Shown here: positions 10,885-22,044 of the stretch, in pieces | Position numbering within the stretch: position 1 is the stretch's first letter | Layout: every line of letters starts with the position of its first letter | From: Symbiodinium natans | Lineage: Eukaryota > Sar > Dinophyceae > Suessiales > Symbiodiniaceae | Length of the DNA stretch: 64,000 nt | Assembly (NCBI GenBank): GCA_905221605.1 | Contig: CAJNDS010002732.1 | Span: 25,001 to 89,000 of the forward strand | Direction of reading: 5' to 3' | The notes under the pieces: generated by a model | What the model saw: the letters and a program-made list of their open reading frames with translations, nothing else | Told to the model about the DNA's origin: nothing | Databases searched by the model: none | Made by a program: the position numbers and the translations under genes

Positions 10885-12035
10885 ATCCTCGACCACTCCA
10901 TGGCCTCGCTGTGCGTGTGAGGCAAAGGGCCATCCTACCAATCCAGCACCTGCCCTGAGTCCATCATGTTTTCTTTCCGAGAGAGAGAGAGAGAGTGTAC
11001 CTCGGCATTTTGTCGGTGTTTTTTTTCATAGGTCTCTTGCCCTCGTTTTTGTGGGGCGGGCAAGAGAGCGAGTGGTAGTCGAACTTGTCAGTCTGCTCTC
11101 TGTTGGCTTCATATGTCGGCTAGGGGGTGGGTGTTGGAGGGGGCGAGGGGATTAGCGTCGGGTTACCTGCTTCATGCTCCCCAAACACACACGGCCCGAG
11201 GCCTCGGCGGATTACATAGGCGGTATGAGGATTGCATCCGGTTTTGGGGCGAAGGTTGGTAGGGTAAAGTCGGAAGAGCTTCCCAGAACTGGCATAGGTT
11301 ATGTCCTGAAAAAACCCTTTGCCATCTTATGTTCTTGATCCCGCTGGACGTAAGGGCTGCGACTTGTCGTCTACATGCAGCTGCAACGGCATTGTGCGAT
11401 ATGGGTTCGCTGACAAATGGCTGCTGAGGGAGGTTACAGGAAGCGTACAGTGCTCGAACTCGGTCTTTGGTGATCCCTACTCGGGCCAGGCCAAAGAGTG
11501 CCAGTGCGTGGACTTCTCAGAGATTCCTTGGTCTCGCTGTGCATGTCAAGAAAAGGGCCATCCGACCAACCCAGACTGCCTGTTGTCGAATACATGCCAA
11601 TGCGACGGCATGGTGCGTTTTGGATATGGTGACAAGTGGTACATGCAGCCTGTGTCAGGAAGCACAAGTTGCTCCGGCTCTATTTTTGGCGATCCATACC
11701 CAGGCCAAGGAAAGGAGTGTCATTGCATGAACAGAAATGCCGCCCAGGACAAACAGCCGAACACATTTGGCTTGCAAGTCGTTGCTTGCTTTGACTGGTC
11801 GTTCGTGGCGTTCACCGTCTCTGTGTGCGTGGGCCTCCTTTTCGGCGAAAAGGATGGAAACCCGGTCATTCCGAACCTGGTCATGGACATCGAGTTTGGT
11901 TCCACCTCCTTTGTGCAACAAGCCCTAGAGGCAGCGGCTCCTGAAACCGGCTTTTCGCTCCTGTTCGAGTACAAGGAGGACCATTCGTGTCTAGGAACTT
12001 TCACGTCATGTTATGAACTGCGTGTGCTTCTGTAG
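10885..12035 (+). CDS. Tandem Cys-rich domain protein (CxC...FGDPYxGxxKECxC)
   Basis: A domain of about 65-70 residues is present in two full or near-full copies. Pattern: PWxRCACxxKGHPTNPxC, then LSxTCxCxGxVRxGxxDKW, then GSxxCSxSxFGDPYxGQxKECxC. The first half of one copy is alone at about 10,885-10,945, its second half is at about 11,359-11,512, and the next copy is uninterrupted at 11,520-11,729. An intron therefore separates the halves of copy one but not of copy two. Eight regularly spaced Cys suggest a disulfide-bonded extracellular module; I cannot give a family name. A hydrophobic stretch near 11,775-11,850 could be a membrane anchor, or the frame may be reading into an intron. The frame ends at 12,035. 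The start lies upstream and is not identified. Confidence 0.6.
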
Positions 12036-12049
12036 CAATGAAGCTCAGG

Positions 12050-12960
12050 CAGCCGTCGAAGTGCTTTGGTTGATCGTGTCAAGGGCTTGACAGCTTCCAT
12101 TAGCTGTGCTACCCGATCCGGGGCCTTGAGGCAGTTCTAGTTCATTCCAGCTAGTTCCATGCTCATCTACGGATAGACTGGGCAATCTCGGCTGTAGCCG
12201 CGCTTGCTTGCGCCTGGTGTCAGGAGTACCCTGCCTTCCTGCCGGCGAGCGAACCTCGCTGGGGAGTCTCCGCCTCCGTGGACGTGTCCCGGCCTGCTGG
12301 AAGGTATGCCTTGCCCTTCCATGTTGTGATGCAAAGAATTCCGAAGGGGTTTGGCACTCTGCGAGACTGGTTAGAAGAAACAAAGAGTGACTCACTTTTT
12401 CACAAGGAGACCACTCAACTCTAAGGTGCAGTTGGATGTCGAACTTGAAGGCCGGGGTTGCTGGGTAGCTGAGACAGGGCCTGAGATTGATTCTCGATGC
12501 CTTCAAGCACGAACGTACATGAGTTTGAAGGACGTACTCGTCATGTTTCGTCAGATTGTGCTGTTACGGCGTGTGAAGAGGATTGAGCAATTAAGCAGCA
12601 TGCCAGGCCAGGACAGGAGGGGGTCGGTGAGGCAAGAGGGAGGTATAAACATCTCGGAGTCTTCCGGCCCGATTCGACCCCAAGAAGGAGGAAATGGCCT
12701 TAGCAAGCACCGTCACTCACTAGATGCAGAAAGCACATCATGGCATATCATAGCAGCTCTTCAGCGCCAACTCTTGCTTCAAGCCCTTGCAGGCCTGGCC
12801 GAAGTGGGAGCCGGCGTGGGTGTGTCCTTCTTGCCAGACCCAAATGCGGCGAAAGGACCTCTTGGGCTTCAGGCTACAATACGATACGATGCGTTTTCTT
12901 CTCCTTAGTTTGGTTCTGCTTGCATAGATGTACCATAGACTACAGCCGATAGCTGCCAGG
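12050..12960. other. No clear gene
   Basis: Short open frames on both strands, without domain signals or convincing splice pairs. Probably intronic or intergenic. Confidence 0.4.
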
Positions 12961-12971
12961 ATACGTTCTGA

Positions 12972-13249
12972 CGCTCGCCCTTGGCCAAGACGAGGCTGGG
13001 GAGGAGGCGAATCAGGCGAAGCCAGCGACCCTGCTGGACCGAATGCGAAGCGATGCCCAGGATGCCAGGACGCGAGCCCGCCAGGACCCGGCCACGGCAG
13101 AGCATGCAGAGACCGCTGCGCTCCTGGCCGCTGTCAGCCACATGGCCAGCTCCTCTGACTTCGATCGGATGTTGCAGAGAGCCGTGCCGAAATCCGAGCA
13201 GCTCGTTCAAGCCATGGCCTCTGCCGCCCGGAACGTCCCGCCAAAACTG
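12972..13249 (+). CDS. Ala/Gln-rich helical exon
   Basis: An in-frame stretch of about 92 codons (LGQDEAGEEANQAK through AARNVPPKLD) is rich in Ala, Asp, Arg and Gln with heptad-like spacing, and ends at a GT donor (CTGGAC|GTTTCAG). It is most likely an internal exon of the gene that begins with the Cys-rich domains, or of a separate gene. No function assigned. Confidence 0.5.
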
Positions 13250-13920
13250 GACGTTTCAGTTTCATCTGGATTGGCTTTCTCGTTTTGCCTCACGCCTCCG
13301 AAATGTCAGGGGCAGTGAAGCCGACGCCAGCTCCAGCAAAAGAAGCCCCGCCAAACTCACTGTCGAGTTATAGAAAGTATTGGGCCTGTTAAGCCACTTT
13401 TAAGACTGAGATGGGCTGAGGGATTCGCAATGCAGCCCGCCCTGGCGGGGAGCATGTGCGGAGGCAGCCGCGGAGCAAGGGCTAAGGGGCTACGTGGCGA
13501 AGTTTGGTCATACGAGCGACGCAGAAGGCTAAGTCTGTGTTCCCCGATTCTCCCACCTTGCAAGACGTGCCTCGCAGACCCTTTTGTTCCCTGAATTCTT
13601 CTAACGTTGGTCAGGGCCGTGAGGGATCTGGACCGTGAAACCTTGGTTGAATCAGTTTGCGACACCGCTGCGTTCCTGGTCACTCAAACATCCTCAGTAG
13701 GTGCAAAGTGATTGTCATGTGCTGTCCACTTGCAACCAACAGTTCCTTTCATGCATGGACCACTGCCGCGGCAATGACGCCCTGTCAGCCATCACTAGCC
13801 CGACCCCACCCCAAGCTTAGTGGAGCACTCGTTTTTGCATAGTGAGCTTGATGCAATGTTCTGCACGTAGGCTGTAGTAGCACAGCAGTCAGCGACTGTC
13901 GCTCTTGTGATGTGCGTGCA

Positions 13921-14007
13921 GCTGGTTTTTCTGGCACAATGGGGCCAGCAATGTCTCCAAGCGGCACAACTTCAGGAGCTGAGCGGAGTTTTTCGACGGT
14001 TTCCATG
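13921..14007 (+). CDS. Possible terminal exon, Ser/Thr-rich tail
   Basis: After a GTGCAG acceptor the frame reads about 29 codons (GFSGTMGPAMSPSGTTSGAE...) to a TGA at 14,005-14,007. The composition fits a disordered C-terminus. Its position just before the DUF4116-like locus suggests it closes the preceding gene. Confidence 0.35.
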
Positions 14008-14081
14008 TGATCATATATGATCCCACACTAAGTGTGGGCCTACCTGTCAACCCCAGATGTAGCCTGTTGCAGCCTTGACTG

Positions 14082-14668
14082 GTGTATGGCGCAAGTGCAA
14101 CTTCCTATCGTATTTCGGAGCCTGCCAATAGAATGCAAAGGTATGCCATGGACTTTGCGGCCTGGCGGGTTGCCGTGGACTGCGATTGGAGGGTGCTGGA
14201 TGTTGCTCCACAGGAGCTGTGCATGGAGCGTGAGGCCAGGACCTCGAATACTTTTTCCTGGTTTTGGCGGTCAATTCCAGGGTCAGTGTAGCAGAACAGA
14301 AGGGGCAGCTGTGTTGACCGTCGTCCTTTGCTGGAATTTCGCGCGCCGTGAGGTCATGCTATCTGCAGTCATCCAGGCAGGCCGCGCTTTGAGCCACGCA
14401 AGCGAGGACCGGGAATGCTGGAGCTTAGAGTCTCGGACGCTGCATACATCGCCCCTTCGTCGTCTTACACCCCACACATCAGGGTCGTTGATGTCATAGT
14501 GTGAACCTCTGCAACATTGATTGGAGCCCAGAGGTGAAAATACTAGTTTAAGGGGTAAATGCTTTCCTAAGACGAAGGAGCTGCGTGGCGACAGAGCCAT
14601 AGCCCTTGCAGCTCTCCGTGGCGATGCCACTGCGTGGCTTGGCAGCCGCGAGCATCTGGGAGTTTAGA
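14082..14668 (+). CDS. DUF4116-like repeat protein
   Basis: Three exon-like blocks carry degenerate repeats of the DUF4116 type (pattern L-x-D-R-E-x-x-L-x-A-V-x-x-x-x-x-x-L-x-x-A-S/P-x-E-L), which is abundant in dinoflagellates. 14,082-14,282 contains RVAVDCDWRVLDVAPQEL. About 14,345-14,415 contains REVMLSAVIQAGRALSHASED. About 14,560-14,668 contains ELRGDRAIALAALRGDATAW. All are + strand and in order. Function of the domain is unknown. The first and last exons are not established. Confidence 0.55.
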
Positions 14669-14926
14669 TTGTGTTGTGGCGCTTGTGCCGGCTTTGTAGA
14701 GATTTACTTTTTCGCACTTTGCATCGGCTCTAAAGTTTCAACATCTCTCACGCCCAACATCTTCCCATCTCGACTCGGTCTCGGGACCTTCCTCAATTCT
14801 GCATCACTGCGGGCAATGCAGCAGAAGCATGACTCGTGAAGCGGTTGCTTTTTGCCGTAAGATACCAAAGAGCAGACTCGGCAACACGGCGAGGGCCTGA
14901 TGGTTGCTTGGGGCCTTGTTTACCGA

Positions 14927-14972
14927 GCCCTAAACCCTAAACCCTAAACCCCAAACCCTAAACCCTAAACCT
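14927..14972 (+). repeat. Interstitial telomeric repeat (CCCTAAA)n
   Basis: Six to seven near-perfect CCCTAAA heptamers, one with CCCCAAA. Degenerate relatives recur at 15,058-15,066 (TTAGGGTTT) and 15,146-15,170. This is the telomere motif of dinoflagellates and plants, here internal. Confidence 0.9.
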
Positions 14973-15791
14973 TAGACCCCGTATAGAGAATGAAGCTGAG
15001 CTGTCGTGTCGGTGCCTTCACAGACAGCTCCAAGAATCGCCAAGGCCAACACCAGAGCTTAGGGTTTTGGCTTCGTGGTCCTGTGTTGAGAGGGCGCGGT
15101 TGGTTCCAGGGGGGCCCCCAACTTCCCTAAATCAAGCATATTGAACCCAAACCCGAAACCCCAAACCCTGAGCCTGTCCGTTCGACCTTTTGCAGTCTGG
15201 AGTTTGTCTCGACGCAGCTGGCACTGGTGACTTAGTTGCAACTGGCTTTGCGGGTGGCTTGATTGGGTCAGCGATGGTCAGCCATGGTTCTGGGGTGCAT
15301 GGGCGAAGCTTATGGCAGCATACGTGAAGATTCGCACCTGAAAAGGTTAAGTTGCGCGGTAAAGCTCCCAAGCCTTGAACCTTGGCCTTAGAATGGATTT
15401 CAGGACACCACCTTCATCCTCGAGGCTGGCGCTTTTCTCCGGACTCCCCGAGTGAGAGTGCTAGCCGTGCTCCGTGCGCTTCTGAAGCCAATGCTCAACG
15501 CTCCCAGGGCTTGCTTTGGCTGCCTTTGGCGCTCGACTCGTCACACGCTCAAAGCCAGAAACAAGGCATGACGCCAACTCACGGGCATTGCATATGGCGC
15601 TTTGAAGTGGAACAGTGCGTGAAACCTTGGCTTGCACGCGGGAACAGGAAGAACAAAGACCAAACAGGGCAGAGTTTGTCGAGAGCATAGCTGTTTTTCT
15701 GCTGGTTGAGTGTTTTGAACAAAATGTATGGAAAACCCAAGTTTGCTAGCCACTTGTAATGGCTCCCTGCAAAAAGGACGCATGCGTTGGC

Positions 15792-16042
15792 AGCACGGAT
15801 GCAATCATTGTTCGGCCATGTATTCGCACTTACGATGGATTCGCTGGTAGCACGGACTCAAAATCATCGTTCGGGCATGTCGCGCTGGCGGCGTGGGTTC
15901 ACCGTGGCAGCACGGATGTTATCATCGTTCAGCTATGCATGCGCTGGCTTTATAGCTAGTAGCACGGACGTAGTCATCGTTAGGCAAGAGCATCCGCAAT
16001 CGTTCGCACACGTACGATAGATTCGCTATTGACACGGACAAA
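15792..16042 (+). repeat. Degenerate 52-70 bp minisatellite, about five units
   Basis: Units begin AGCACGGA at 15,792, 15,849, 15,909 and 15,961, with a relic at about 16,032. They share an ATCATCGTTCRGSCATG-like core. Spacing is 57, 60, 52 and about 70 bases. No coding frame runs through it. Confidence 0.8.
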
Positions 16043-16548
16043 ATGTTGATGGTCCAACTCCATACCCTAACGGTCCCGAAGTCGCTCGAGCCTCCGGCGT
16101 CCCGAGACACGTCCTCAGCTCGGCACCTAGGCCCATGCTCTCCCGGCCTCAACCGCCAAGCCGCTAGGCGTGTGTACTCAAGGGCTCGACTAGCAAGCTT
16201 CAACTTCCACAGGTTTTGTCCGTTTTCAGCCCATGACTCGAGTTCTCCGTCTTTAGGGCGATGTACTGTTTCCATGCCATCAAGGCCAGAGATACTCCCT
16301 GGCATCCTCCCTCCTGGACTGGTCTGCGCGGCCCTTTGGCTCACGAGAGTCCTTTGCGACATAGAAGTTTCCATGCGAAACTCGAGAAGCCTAAACTAAG
16401 CATAGGTGCAGCCTAGCAGCAAAAAGAGCTCCAGGCTTGTTCTCTTCACGGCTTTGACGGATGCTAGAGGAAGAAGCTGCCTTACCCGGTGTACTCACAC
16501 GCATTGCCCATTTGCACATCTCGACTCTAGACATCCCTAGACTTGCTA

Positions 16549-17439
16549 ATGGACGCAAATGGCATTGAGTTTCGGGAGGTCGAAGGTCGTGGTCGCGCTG
16601 TCATCGCGAAGAGGGACTTCCAGCCGGGAATCCTCTTGTTTGAGGAGCCAGCGCTCGTGTTCGTGAAGACATGGATGATCCTGACTGGCGTCATTGTTTT
16701 TCGCCGGGACAAGGTGGAACACAAGTACGAAGCCCTGCTGTCAGAAGAGAAGTCCCAATACAGGTCTCTTTATCCAGTTTGTGAGGAGCCTCACACGGAG
16801 AGACACGGTGAGAGACACGGTGAGAGCACAGAGAGTGGAGGCCAGCTGAGGAACAGAGGCAGGACCCCAGAGGCCAGTCCCAGCCCTGCCTCACCAACCC
16901 CCTTAACTTCCCAGCAGCACCTGCAGATCTGGGATAACTGTGGGTTTCACTATTGCGACTCCCTCGATGACCAGCGCAACCAGATACTCCATGTTGTTGT
17001 CTGCCCGGCACTGCTCAGCGCCATCACCGGCTGCGCGTACGCGTACCGCTTCCAGGCGCAGTACGTCAAGTCAGTGCTTGCTGCAGGCGTGCTATTCTTC
17101 GCCATTGTTGGCCCTGTGTGCTATCGGCTGTTTTACTTTGGCTCACAGGCGATTTTCGTGAAGGCATCAAGACTGAACCACAGTTGCCAGCCGAACGCTG
17201 AGTGGCAAGTCGATGCTGTTGGGGAAGCGAAGCACGCACCCACCCTGTCGCTGCGCACGAAGCAGCGTGTGAAGAAAGGGGAGGAGCTGACGATCGATTA
17301 CATCCGGGAGCTCCCAGACCTGAAGCAAAGTGAACGTCGAAAGCTGCTGCAACAAGACTACGGGTTCCTCTGCACCTGCACCCGCTGCACCCGCTGTATC
17401 TCGGATGACGTTGAAGAGCTGGAGGCCGAGGAGAGATAA
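16549..17439 (+). CDS. SET-domain protein (SMYD/SET-like methyltransferase)
   Basis: SET domains transfer methyl groups from S-adenosylmethionine to lysine. From the ATG at 16,549 the frame gives 296 residues. Residues 13-16 (GRGR) with the following FQPGILLFEEPAL form the N-terminal SET strand. NHSCQPNA at 210-217 and GEELTIDY at 244-251 are the two core motifs. Cys 275, 277, 280 and 283 look like a post-SET zinc site. SET and post-SET without an obvious MYND finger suggests a SMYD/SET5-like protein. Residues ~80-123 (repetitive, Ser/Pro-rich) and ~146-200 (hydrophobic) interrupt the domain and look like unspliced introns that happen to be open; GGCTCACAG|GCG at about 17,149 is a good acceptor. 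The mature protein is therefore probably shorter. The TTG six bases upstream is a less likely start. Confidence 0.85.
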   Translation: MDANGIEFREVEGRGRAVIAKRDFQPGILLFEEPALVFVKTWMILTGVIVFRRDKVEHKYEALLSEEKSQYRSLYPVCEEPHTERHGERHGESTESGGQLRNRGRTPEASPSPASPTPLTSQQHLQIWDNCGFHYCDSLDDQRNQILHVVVCPALLSAITGCAYAYRFQAQYVKSVLAAGVLFFAIVGPVCYRLFYFGSQAIFVKASRLNHSCQPNAEWQVDAVGEAKHAPTLSLRTKQRVKKGEELTIDYIRELPDLKQSERRKLLQQDYGFLCTCTRCTRCISDDVEELEAEER

Positions 17440-18275
17440 GACGCTGGAAAGAGCATGTCCCAAGAAGTCCCTTTGAAGTCCTTTCTGTTCCCTTCTCAAA
17501 CCAAGGCAGAGATGGAATAGGATGCAAAGCGGCCTGGGCTTAGGACATTGGAGAGGCAGTAGGGCAAAGCACCGGCTGTTGGCGAGCCTTGGAATCCCGC
17601 GCGCAATGTCGCAAAAGAGGCAACTTGCCGGTCATTCCGTAGAGTCTGCAGGGTACCGAGAATATTCAATCGCCCATTTCTGATTCTTGACAGGCCGTGG
17701 GGGCAGCCCGTGGACAAGTCAAGCATAGCAAGATGCGTGGAGTCAAAATGACGAACGACAGGGTAGTGCCAAGTTTTCACTGCCCAGGGGCTCGCCTGAA
17801 GGCAGCTGTGCAAATCCTACAAAAGCGATGCTGTCCAATGACTGGCCCAGATCCGAACTTCAACGGATAGTCTCTGCCTGTAGAGTGCCACTTCGAATCC
17901 CTTCATCAACCATTGCAGGAATAGCCACAGAAGAGATCCAACTTAAGCAGCTCTTAGTATGCCTCAGCAAGTTGGGAGTGGTTTGTTTCTGCAGCATGAA
18001 GTGAATTATTTCAATGAAATGCCATGAAGCAATGGCAGCGGGATCAGGTGTCGGAAGGGTCGCACCTGATCCTACTAAAGAATCTGACAGATCAGGGGCA
18101 TGCTCCTGGGGAGGTCCCACCACTGCGGACTTCCTCGACTGCCCAGGCACATCATCCCAAAGAAGACTGATGTGAAGCCGTCAGGATTCCTTGCAAGTCT
18201 GTTGGGGTGGAGGAGCCAGTGAAAAGTCTCGCAGACGTGGATGGCCTTTCGGGAGTTCCGGGCTCAGCAACTCTA

Positions 18276-18316
<41 letters not shown>

Positions 18317-18640
18317 GAGTGTGAGCGCGCGTGCGCATGTGCTGACATGACTTGTAATAATTGTAATACCTTTAACATAGCTTGTCGGAACTGAGTGAGG
18401 CTGGTCCGATCTTTCGTTTAATGTCTGGGGCGCTCCAGGACCAAGCCTGAGGGTCGAAAGACATCAGATTCCTCGCAGTTGCCCGACGAGTTGCCTGCTC
18501 GAGAAAAGGAATACAGACGACGGTGCAAGACAAGAGCAACGCCGGCAGAATCCTCCACGAGGCTCGGTGTCAACACTCTTTGTCATTCGATGTCTATCAT
18601 ACTGACTGACGTGTCTCCAGATGGAAGACTGCCTCGAATG
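17440..18640. other. Intergenic/intronic, no supported gene
   Basis: About 1.2 kb follows the SET gene. It holds a (GT)n tract at 18,279-18,317 and otherwise only short frames without motifs. Confidence 0.45.
18279..18317. repeat. GT microsatellite
   Basis: About 17 consecutive GT units, ending in GCGTGTGAGTGTGAGCGCG. Confidence 0.9.
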
Positions 18641-18657
18641 TCTACTTTGCCTCTGCA

Positions 18658-20731
18658 GGTGCCAGGCGAAGCGGCACCACTGCCTTGGGTCTGTGCAGAC
18701 GACGTGACGTGTGACCCGGCAGATGCCATCCAAACATTGGACAAAGAGGCTGCGGATGCAAAAGCCTCGACTTGTGTGGAGCGGTATGTCTATGTATCTC
18801 TTGACTGCCAGGGCTGTCTTCTAATTCGCAGTGCGGTTTCGGCACCTGCCTGCCAAAGATTGGCGGAATTTGCGCCTGGGCTGCGCGGCCAGGGGTTTGG
18901 GGTGAACTGGGTGCCTGGCCTGTGATGGGACCGCGTCTGGACTTTCCTGGCTTTGGGATGTGAGATCCTTGAGGTTGACCATGCCCTGGCATCTGCGCAG
19001 CACGAAGTGAGTGAGGTCGCATGCATTACGAATCTGACCTCTGAATGCTGGTCGATTAGCCACGCGAGGCCTGCGATGCAAAGACCAGATCTGGCCTCAT
19101 CAAGCAGTGACCCGCGAAGCTGTGGTGGTACTGCTTGTTGTGGCATGTAGCCGTGCGCAACACAAGAGGTACTTTCGAAAGCTGGTACATGGAGAAAGAC
19201 AGGATCTGGCTCTGTTCAGTGGCTACTGTGGTTGCATGATGCTGCACTCTTGTGGGTACTGTGCAGTAGCTTTGCTTGCAGTATGTTTCCGACCGCGTTG
19301 CAGGATCGGATCGAGCTTACTCTCCCCATGGTGCCAGAGGCAGAAGACGGGGCTTCTCTCGGGGCCGGGGTGAGCCCTAAACCCCAAATCCCAAACCCCA
19401 AAGCCCAAACCCTAAACCCTGAACCCTAAAAGGGTGGGATGAGATGAGGTCTGCGAAGTCCTGGAGCCACTCTGTGCATTGGTGTCTCCGATCCTCGCAG
19501 CCTTCCTCTCCCGCAGCGGCCCCAAGATAGACGCATCATGACACATCACTTCCTGGCTGTCACACTCAGACACTTTCAGTGAGACGAGTTCTTGGTAGTA
19601 GCAAGAAGAAGAATGCAGACCTCGAATCAGAAAGAGAGGAGAAACACCCGGAGGCCGTGCAGCGCTGGTGGACCTGTCCTGCATGATCACCGACGCTGGC
19701 GCAGAGCAGCAGCCACTGCATGCCGACACGCGCTTCGACGAAGGCACTTTTCGGTGTTTCTCGATACTGAAGGTACCAATTATCATCATTGCAAGAATAC
19801 CTGTGAACAGAACAGTAATTGTGGGGCCCCTCTTTGAGCCTCAGGTCTGGCAGGTGCCTGCATCCACTGAACCCCCTAACAGGTCGCAGGATGTCCCCCA
19901 GTCCATGGAAGGTCCCGAGGGGCGGGTCCCCCTAGGAGGGTCCGTAGGAGGAATCGCTGTAGGATGTAAATCTTAAGAGCTGCTATGAGCTGCTCTTGGC
20001 CAAGAGGTCCATGAACAGGTGACACATGCTGAAGCCGAGGAAGATAATCGATAGTGGGCTTTTGCCGCTATTTACGGTGCCGCCTGACTGCATGCGGACT
20101 TTGGAAGTCTCAAGCCTTCAAGCTTTCTTTTGTTGTGAGTCGCTTGCTAAGGTTCGTGGCTCTGCAAGATATCACCAGTGCCATGGGCCCAACGTGGCTC
20201 TGCCCTCGTTCGCACACAGCAGAGAGCCACTTGGCGCCATGGGAAGCAATCGCCATTGCCAGAAGCGGCATGCTGTCCATGTTGCACGCAGTGCGCTCTT
20301 GGGTGCTCGGGCTGTATGGCGCCCTGAAGGTCACCTTCGGTTGATGGCGCTGCGAGCAAGATCTGATGGATCATCTGGAGATTTGCTGGAGCAGCTTCCT
20401 GGTAGAGCATAGCGGGAGCCATGCTATTGCCGTGCTTCCGCGCATGGACTTTGCTGGAACTGTCAGACAGTATACACGCAGTAGTCACTCAGTAGTCGGC
20501 CTCCGTGTCGGTTGCCTTGTGCTTTTCAGGTTTGGGGGCAGTTCTGCAGAGTGTACAATTGGCTCTGCCATCCTCATGAATTCTCAGCAGCTCAGCTTGC
20601 GTTGAGTTTGTTTTTGCCATTTTGTACCTCTTTGCCGCAGCAAGCTCAGGCTGCTGCATTGCGGGGGCGGCCAGGCACCCGTAGAGCGAGGTGGAGGACG
20701 GCGACGACTACTATATGTAGCCTGTCTTTAA
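18658..20731 (+). CDS. PhyH-like 2-oxoglutarate/Fe(II) dioxygenase, several exons
   Basis: Phytanoyl-CoA dioxygenase-like enzymes bind Fe(II) through HxD...H. Exon 19,663-19,772 contains DLSCMITDAGAEQQPLHADT, where HAD is the HxD pair, and ends AAG|GTACC. A block from 20,152 contains FVALQDITSAMGPTWLCPRSHT, the typical ALQD...MGPT...P.SHT segment. A block from 20,641, after TTGCCGCAG, contains RLLHCGGGQ, the distal His, and stops at 20,731. A likely earlier exon at 18,658-18,784 (contains ADDVTCDPADAIQTLDKE, ends GAGCG|GTATG) may belong to the N-terminus. The 19,772/20,152 phases do not match, so a small exon is missing between them. Substrate cannot be told. A (CCCTAAA)-like array sits in the inferred intron at 19.4 kb. 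Confidence 0.65.
19374..19430 (+). repeat. Second interstitial telomeric array
   Basis: CCCTAAA and its variants CCCCAAA, TCCCAAA and CCCAAAG repeat about eight times, more degenerate than the array at 14.9 kb. Confidence 0.85.
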
Positions 20732-20909
20732 AACCTCGCCACGGGCTGTGCGCTCTGTGATGCAGTCTGTAGCGTTTGGATGTCAGGTCACTTTCCACCG
20801 CCCAGGAAACACTCCAGCAGAGCACTCACTTCGACCCAAGGAAGCATATCACAAGAAACCTGTCAGGGCCAAGGGAACATGGCTTTCTGAAAACCCCTGC
20901 GAGAGTAAG

Positions 20910-21052
20910 GAGACGAGCTGGTGGGTGAGTACCGACTGGCCGACTTTGACGGTGGAGTCCCTCTCGCGCATGACAAAGACGAAGTGTACCAGCGCGTGCT
21001 GGCTCAAGATCTTTTGATGAGAGAAGCGCGTAAAGTGTACAAGGCGGCATGA
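20910..21052 (+). CDS. Exon of unknown gene (YRLADFDGG...)
   Basis: After AAG|G the frame reads GDELVGEYRLADFDGGVPL..., with acidic and basic residues balanced, ending REARKVYKAA and TGA at 21,050-21,052. Strongly protein-like composition, no recognised domain. It may be part of the same gene as the Sel1-like exon 440 bases downstream. Directly after the stop is a short GCATGAGTCG triplication. Confidence 0.45.
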
Positions 21053-21388
21053 GTCGGCATGAGTCGGCATGAGCGATGAGCGTAACAGCGTAACAGCGTA
21101 ACCGCAACTCGCATCGCTGAAGCAGCCTCGCGCCGATACACAGAATTGAGGAAAGCATGAGAGTGACAAGAGACCAAGTTGCCAAGGACTCTTTGTGGAG
21201 GCAAACAAGCGCAGTTTGCAGGCCTGGAGCTACCCATGGCACCCCATGGCTTTGTACCCGTGGTGTTCAAATGTTCGCAGAGGCCATGCTGGACTTCGCC
21301 TTGTTTCTACGGGAGCGTGGCTCGTTGCAGAACGCGGGTGCGAGTAGTGAGGAGATGTGAATATATCTTTTCTATATGTATAGATAGA

Positions 21389-21396
21389 TGTAGATG

Positions 21397-21430
<34 letters not shown>
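21389..21430. repeat. TA microsatellite
   Basis: GTGAATA followed by about 17 TA units. Flanked by ATAGATAGATG tetranucleotide repeats. Confidence 0.9.
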
Positions 21431-21432
<2 letters not shown>

Positions 21433-21496
21433 TTCCATAGATGTGAGTCGAAGTGTCCGTGCTGGTGATGATAGCCCAAAACCCCACAACGCAGAG

Positions 21497-21624
21497 GTGA
21501 AGACCGCGGCGCGGTGATGTGGTTCAAGAGGGCCAAGGAGAAGGGGCATCCCTTGGCCTCGATGCACCTGGCCGTGGCTCGGCACCGGAGCTGTGCTACT
21601 GATTTTTTCTTGGCAGCTTCATGA
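21497..21624 (+). CDS. Sel1-like repeat exon
   Basis: After GCAGAG|G the frame reads a single Sel1/TPR-like helical hairpin, AVMWFKRAKEKGHPLASMHL, then AVARHR and a stop at 21,622-21,624. The consensus of the repeat is A.xWyrkAAeqGHxxAq.xLG. Sel1 repeats are protein-interaction scaffolds. Neighbouring repeats must lie in other exons that I could not place. Confidence 0.5.
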
Positions 21625-22044
21625 TCGCTCAGTTCACTCAGTTCACTCACGCTGGTAGGAAATCTACCTCAAGGGAGAGCTGGGAATCTTCCAGGACTGA
21701 AGTCACATGCCGTGGCCGCACGTGGCTGCGACACGGTTGAACGTTTAAAGCCTCGTTTGAAGCTTGACAGGATCCCATTCAGGCAGAACACTTTCGCCAA
21801 GAGGGACTGCGGCTTTGCCAAGCGTTGAAGCAGCGAGCTTCTTCATCTCCTGATGTATCCGACGAGCAGACGCTCCATCCAACTGTGTGGCTGGGTAAAA
21901 CACCGTTGCTTTGGTTTTGAAGTGCCGCGCATCTGTCCCGTAAACGGGTTAGAGTCGCAGCAACCTTGCGCAGCAGCCTTGCGCAGCAGCCTTGTTTCCA
22001 AGCCATTTCAATCCGTGTAGGTCCCGGTGACGTAGTTTCCGGCC

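Noticed and set aside
17129-17149. Possible relict of the dinoflagellate spliced leader (TTTACTTTGGCTCACAG)
   Set aside because: Only a partial resemblance to ...CCATTTTGGCTCAAG; better explained as the acceptor region of an intron in the SET gene.
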